Shown: piece by piece, positions 25,332 to 64,000 of the stretch
How positions within the stretch are numbered: the first letter of the stretch is position 1
How the letters are laid out: the number at the start of each line of letters is the position of its first letter
The notes under the pieces: generated by a model
What the model was told of the DNA's origin: nothing
What the model saw: the letters and a program-made list of their open reading frames with translations, nothing else
Databases searched by the model: none
Assembly (NCBI RefSeq): GCF_001949145.1
Contig: NW_019091400.1
Coordinates: 1,198,289-1,262,288, forward strand
Direction of reading: 5' to 3'
Origin: Acanthaster planci
Lineage: Eukaryota > Echinodermata > Asteroidea > Valvatida > Acanthasteridae
Length of the DNA: 64,000 nt
Translations under genes and position numbers: made by a program

Positions 25332-28300
25332 TTTATTCCTACCCTTGGTATAGAAAGAACGGTATATAGAAAATAGTTTACATTCTACAATATCTGGGCA
25401 CTTAGGATCCAATAGTCTTATTCACATTTTCTGCATACAGAGTCTGCGGCTGTAAAACAGAGCCCACATATCATAGAATTCTGATCTGTGTTAAGGGTTG
25501 TACCTGTTCAAAGAAGAGGCTAGGATCAGGTCTTTTTTTAATACATACGTTTTACATTAATTCAAGAACAGTGATTTCTTGTATACTTGTATATGGCTTG
25601 GCCCTTTTCTGTCACAGGTTTACTTATAAAGAGTTATAGAAACTTTGTTTTAAATCTTTTTGGAAGATATTTAGCACACTTTTTGTTTTGTTTCCACGAT
25701 TGGGCCCAGTGGGTAAGGTCAGGTAGGAAGAATTGGCGTTTGCTGCAAAATCTTCATGGAGTACGATGTTCTGAACTGGGTAAAAAAAGGATATCTGGAA
25801 TAGAACTCAACCAATTCACATACCAAACAGCCAAACGGCATCCGGCCTGACCTTACCCAGCATTCACAGGAAAAGACACAGTTGAACGTTTTGCTGTTGT
25901 TTGGCGACATTTGATGTCAAACCCACTAAGCTCATCGATATCTACTATAAGACCATCTCATCCGAGATATCTACGGGGAAGTCTTGGAGGCCCAAAATCA
26001 TTACAGGCACAAGGCTTACATTAATGCTTTACATAGCAACTCACATCACCTCCGCTATTAGTAAGTCTTTGGTCTTCATCTGTGCAATGTAAACCCGAAG
26101 CACTCCCACAAGAAATGATATATAACACCACCCAGCCAAATGCCAACCCCGAAAAAAAAGAAGCTTTTTCCAATCTCCAGAAAAATCAGAGCTTTTTTTA
26201 CTTCTTAACATTTTCTACGTGACCCATGCTGCTCGTTTGCCAAAAGGAAAAAAACCCAAATCAACTCAAGCAAGATCCTTAAGAACCAAGTCAACTCAAT
26301 CAAATGCTTTACTTTTCTGCTACAACCTTGGCAAAGAATTTCACAAAAATCTGACTTTTTCTAGCTTGGTGCGTTAATAGCTTGGAAACATACCACATTT
26401 TAGCTAGCTGTTGGGCGAACCCCAAAATAACCACAAGTCATTTACAGAAATCACCAACATGAATCTTTTAAATTCATAACTGGAAAAAGCTACTACATGG
26501 TACCTTGTTTGATAATATGTATAGAGCGAAAAAGCATTAAAATAGAAGCAACAATAAGAATTCATGCAAAAATGTTATAATGGATTAAATATATTCCATA
26601 ATATCACAAAAATCACTTGTCACTAAACACAGATTGTCTCCAAAGCAAAGAATCTTAATTAGATGTTTAACAGTCTATAATAGCGAAGAGTACGTAGCAC
26701 CTTTTGGCCACAGATGAACTGCTTGCAGTATTTTTGTTTCTTTTTTTTTTTTTTCCTGTTATCAACCACTATTAGCAGCAGATTCCAAACGACACAGTAC
26801 GCAAATGCTATTTTTTTTTGTATAAAGCGAAAGAAACTGATGGAAACAATGTCCACAAACTCAACCAAAGTCACAAAACTATCCAACGGAACAAAAACCA
26901 ATCACACGCTGAAGCTAGCATGTTCAGCCAGTCGAAAAATAAAGTCCCTTCACGCAGCTACCAAAGAATGTTCTTTGCAAGTGAATTCGGTTTTTGTCTT
27001 TACTGTTTTCTTTGGCAGCCACTGTGGGAGGAATATACAACTGATTTTTTTTCTTCTTTTCCTCTCTCTTTTTAAAACAGGAACCCTGTTTTTTTTAACA
27101 ATAAACTGCGGACGATTATTCACACAACATCTAATGTTATTTACATTTTGTGACCAGAAATATACATATACAGTACATGCATCGACGGGAATAGCTTATG
27201 AGGATGAAATGGCAAATTTAAAAACCCAAGACATTCATAGGCTGGGCAATGACATTATAAGCCGCAATAAATAATTCCCGCTTTTTTTTTTACTGGTGTG
27301 TTAATGTTTGGCTCTTTTGTCATCTTTTCACCATTTTCACTTTTTAACAACTTGGAATACATTAGCCTGGTTTTGCAATTAAAATGTTATCCATTTCCCG
27401 CCAGTACACCAAGTGGACATGTGACAACTCCCCCTCGATCCTTCAACCAGTCCCTCTCCCCTTTTCCATGGAAATACGTCCACGTTAGCTCAGTGTAAGC
27501 TCCATTTACATGCCTTGTTTAATTTATCCACCACTCGATCAAATCATTTCACACATCATCAAAACGTCATAATTACACATGCTATAAAAATAGATGGCAC
27601 GGAAAGCCTTCACTGAGCTAATTGTTAACTCAAAACAAAATTAAGCAGCACGGTATTGTGGTGCACAGTCAAATGGGCAAGAATTGTCAGTGATACACCT
27701 CCTAGCATGTAGTTTTCATTTGTTATGCAGCACATTGTTTTGTTTTGTTTTTTTTTTCCTTCTCAAACTGTCATCTTTGTCCTTAAAATGAGAATTTCAA
27801 CATAAAGCTAGAGTCAAATCTGCCCGGTCATGCCAAAAACCAGCACTGAACAAAATCTCGGATCATGGCTACTAATATTTTTCATCAGTGAGCTCTTTGG
27901 GTTGATGGATTGGTTTTGCTTGCTTTTCTTGGTCACCTTTAAGTTAAACTCTACATGATAAACTACAACATAAACACAAAACACAAAAGCCAATAAAGTT
28001 AATACTTAAAAATCATGTCAATCAATATCTAATAAATTGATAGAACTAACTTTTCAATATAGTTTTTCTATATTTCTGCAATTAAATTCCATACAATCAA
28101 CACAATTCTTTATACGAAGAGCTAAATTAATAACTGTATGCATGCATACATTTTAACTACTTAGATTGGCATGAACTTAAAAAGATCAAAAAATTTAATA
28201 CTTGATTAAATCTGAAAAGTCAGGCGGTAAACATGTTCAAATGATTTTTTTCAGAAATTGAAAAGTTGTTAAATGATTAAATTTCAAATAGTTTCATCTT

Positions 28301-28656
28301 TTTTTCCTATAAGAAAAATTGGTTTTAACCAATTAAGACTCAACCTTTTTAAAACAAAATTCAAAGCGTTTGGCCCACAACAAAATAACAACCGGGCTAA
28401 TACAAATTCCTTTTAGATAATCACTCTTTCCAATTTAAAAACTTTCCTAGGACAAAACTCGATCTAGCCATTGTCATGCTCTTTCAGAAACCTTCATTGA
28501 CAGTATCACTTTTTGTTTACTGATTTTGTTTTGTTTTTTTTTTCTTGTTTTACCCTTATTTGGGGGATGAGATTTGTTCTCGATCTGTTTGTGACTTTCT
28601 CAGATTTGTTCCCCCGTTAATCCACAGCAGGACCTTGGTGACTGCAAGATGCCTGT
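25332..28656 (-). other. Probable long 3' UTR of the ELAV gene
   Basis: After the stop, the first minus-strand AATAAA is at 25337-25332, 3.3 kb downstream. Weaker ATTAAA variants occur near 28.2 and 27.5 kb. The stretch is dominated by long A and T runs and has no convincing coding potential, as expected for the long UTRs of neuronal ELAV genes. The true end is unknown and could be nearer the stop, or further on, since more AATAAA signals occur near 24.89 and 24.78 kb. Confidence 0.4.
25710..25859. repeat. 14-bp inverted repeat inside the probable 3' UTR
   Basis: TGGGTAAGGTCAGG (25710-25723) and its exact complement CCTGACCTTACCCA (25846-25859) enclose 122 bp. In a minus-strand transcript they would form a long-range stem. 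Confidence 0.7.
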
Positions 28657-61947
<33,291 letters not shown>

Positions 61948-62015
61948 GCAAGCAGCGGGGTCAACTCTGACCAGGGCTCCGTCAGTGTGCTAATCCGAGA
62001 AATGTCGCACTGGGG

Positions 62016-62025
62016 TTTTTTATAA
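62016..62025 (-). promoter_or_regulatory. TATA box of the ELAV promoter
   Basis: On the minus strand the sequence reads TTATAAAAAA. An A in TTAGCAC at 61991 lies about 33 bp downstream, at the right spacing for a transcription start. A TGAGTCAGC motif (AP-1/NF-E2 type) lies 60-70 bp further upstream at 62082-62090. Exon 1 with its consensus donor follows. The start site is inferred from spacing only. Confidence 0.5.
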
Positions 62026-62091
62026 GACAAAAAAATCGGCTCCTGAGTTAACTGGACCCGACTTGAATTGGAAATGTTGAGTGAGTCAGCG

Positions 62092-64000
62092 TGACTGTTT
62101 TTTTTTCTTCCGAAGAGACGGTGGACGGTCGAGGGGGAATGACGAAGTCGGTGTCGGCCAGCTGCAATGTGCACGACGATGTAGGGTGACCTCACCAGTC
62201 AGACTAAGTAATGGCCCCAATAGGAAAATGTCCTCTTCCCTATACGCAGAACACTAGAGCACTAAGCACTAAAACCTGCCCTAGTCGGCCGACGCAAAAT
62301 TATCGGTTGCAAACGAAGAGAAAACGGCTTAAATAAGGGAAATTTTCGGTACAACGAAATGACTTGTCAACTCCTACAGATAACACAACGTACGGATGTG
62401 TGTACCGAACAAAAATACAGAGAACGTGCAGGATTCGTTTTTATAACTCATACCCGGAGGACGGATAACGCACAGCTGGATGGCGGTGAATATCACTGCG
62501 CCGCCGCATAATACTGGTGATGTCTCATCGCGTGCTCGACCGTCGGTGATGCCTGTCTGTTTACGTCGGAATATAATGAATAATAATTGCCTTCATCAGA
62601 AAATTCTGTGGGTTTTTCACTTAAATTTTTACAATTCATCGTAGCCCATATCGAATATTTGAGTAAGACCACATTCTGTTACCAATTTAATAATGGCTAT
62701 TGGGAATTTCATATTTTTAATGTATTCTTTTAATCTTCATTTGCCAAGAAGCCGGATCATTTCTCCCCTTCAACAGTCAACAGTTTGTTTGTTGGGTTGT
62801 TTGTTTGTTTGTTTGCTGGGGTGTTTGTTTGTTTTATTAACCTGTCGGAGTAAAAAATCTATTGAACCAAAATGAAGAAAACGCAGAGACAAAGTCCAGA
62901 ATGCCTATGTGATCTTAAAAAATATTCATTTGAGACACCGATTACGTAAGATTAGAATGATAGACAATATCAATTCCACTTAATAAACTTCTGAGCTTGT
63001 CAACAATTAACACTTGGTCGATTTTTTATTGCAACACGAAAAATTTTGGTCCTCATTTTCCCTCTCTACTTGCTTAGCAGGGATTAGCCGCCACCGAGAA
63101 CAGAGAGTTGGAAATTAATAGTTAACACGATTCATGTATAGACTAGACTGACAATCGTTACCCGAGGTGTGTTTTGACCACCAGCCCAGCGAGTGAGGGC
63201 GCAAATCAGCAGCAACGGTTGAGGTACTTACCTACCATACAATGTACATACCATAAGCTGACGTGTACATTAAACTTTGTGAGTCTTTGCTCGATCGACA
63301 GAGTTCGTAATTTAGTATTCAGGAAAAAGAACACATTTCTGTGACCTGGTAATCTCTTTTGTTTGAACGAAAATAGCATTGATGTTTTATAGCAAATTCC
63401 AGGGAATAGTTTTGAGAACTACTTTCTAATCTAGTTAGATTTCTATCCATGGGCATGGGCCACTTCGAGCTGGCATTAATGTGCGCGCTGCTTTTTTTAC
63501 AAGCCGTTCTGCGTTGATTTTAAAACAATTATGTCTGACAATGTAACACTTTGCCAATTCCCAGATCACACTTTTTTGTATGACTGGAAGTTCCATCTTG
63601 CAGTTCTACACAACTAAGTCAACGAACTAGGTGCCTTCAGAATGTCATTGACGATTTTATGAAAGTACCTTCTCAAAGGGCTTATTTCCACTGCCACTCC
63701 ACCCTTTGTACGAGAAAACCATAACATGCTTGCCTAATCCCTTATTAGAATGACATCATACGACCAGACTGTTTCTTCTGCCGCACAACAAAAACGTAAC
63801 ACTAGGCAGTCTAGTTTACAAAATAAATTAATGCATTTACATTGTACATACATGTAGATAAATCTTCACATTATTCAACAGGAAAGTGAACTGGAGAAAA
63901 CACTGGATACAAATCCCGCAGGAATTAAATTGACTAGCTTATTATTGCTGACAAATGCCGTAGCGAGCAGGCTCAATGCTACACAATACATGTGTATTAG
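62092..64000. other. Upstream region of ELAV, no gene seen
   Basis: A CpG-containing promoter-proximal part (to about 62560) is followed by AT-rich sequence. Apart from the GTTT repeat I see no coding exon or RNA gene. Confidence 0.4.
62783..62833. repeat. Imperfect GTTT repeat
   Basis: GTTT units with GGG interruptions, about 50 bp, upstream of the ELAV promoter. Confidence 0.85.

Noticed and set aside
26714-27274. 186-codon plus-strand frame with a hydrophobic start, followed by AATAAA
   Set aside because: The start is a poly-Phe artefact of a T run, the rest is low complexity without any family resemblance, and it is antisense to the probable ELAV 3' UTR.

Overview
This is a eukaryotic, intron-rich and AT-rich genomic window with one assembly gap (790 Ns, 48231-49020). 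Only one gene is reconstructed in full: an ELAV/Hu-family RNA-binding protein on the minus strand. The short palindrome ACATGTACATGT recurs, there are tRNA-derived and terminal-inverted-repeat elements, and introns are multi-kilobase. This suits a marine invertebrate, probably a deuterostome (echinoderm, hemichordate or amphioxus). That assignment is an inference; I cannot name the species.

Layout. From 1 to about 23 kb the sequence is mostly non-coding. It holds a tRNA-like sequence (58-139), a near-perfect 59-bp palindrome (1194-1252), a possible small coding block (2479-2775), and three candidate minus-strand exons of an unidentified gene or genes: an Ala/Pro-rich terminal exon at 3884-4196 with a poly(A) signal, one at 7654-7789 and one at 19116-19213. 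It also carries a 178-bp inverted-repeat element (12460-12637) and a six-copy 51-bp minisatellite (17855-18160). From about 23 to 28.6 kb the sequence is rich in A and T runs and is probably the long 3' UTR of the ELAV gene. It meets a plus-strand poly(A) signal near 25.27 kb.

The ELAV gene runs from a TATA-box promoter near 62.02 kb down to its stop at 28657. Six coding exons (61947-61868, 45948-45734, 36326-36223, 33967-33808, 33301-33052, 28996-28657) join without any frame break into a 382-residue protein with three RRM domains. Intron 2 can only be read in frame with a GC-AG splice pair. Its introns hold a 2-kb hAT-like element that contains the assembly gap, a second copy of the 178-bp inverted-repeat element, microsatellites and several islands that look like conserved regulatory DNA. 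Upstream of the promoter (62.1-64 kb) I see no gene.

No bacterial-type operon, CRISPR array or defence system is present. The items most worth checking are the GC-AG intron, the distal in-frame first exon, the hAT-like element, the inverted-repeat family and the unidentified minus-strand exons.
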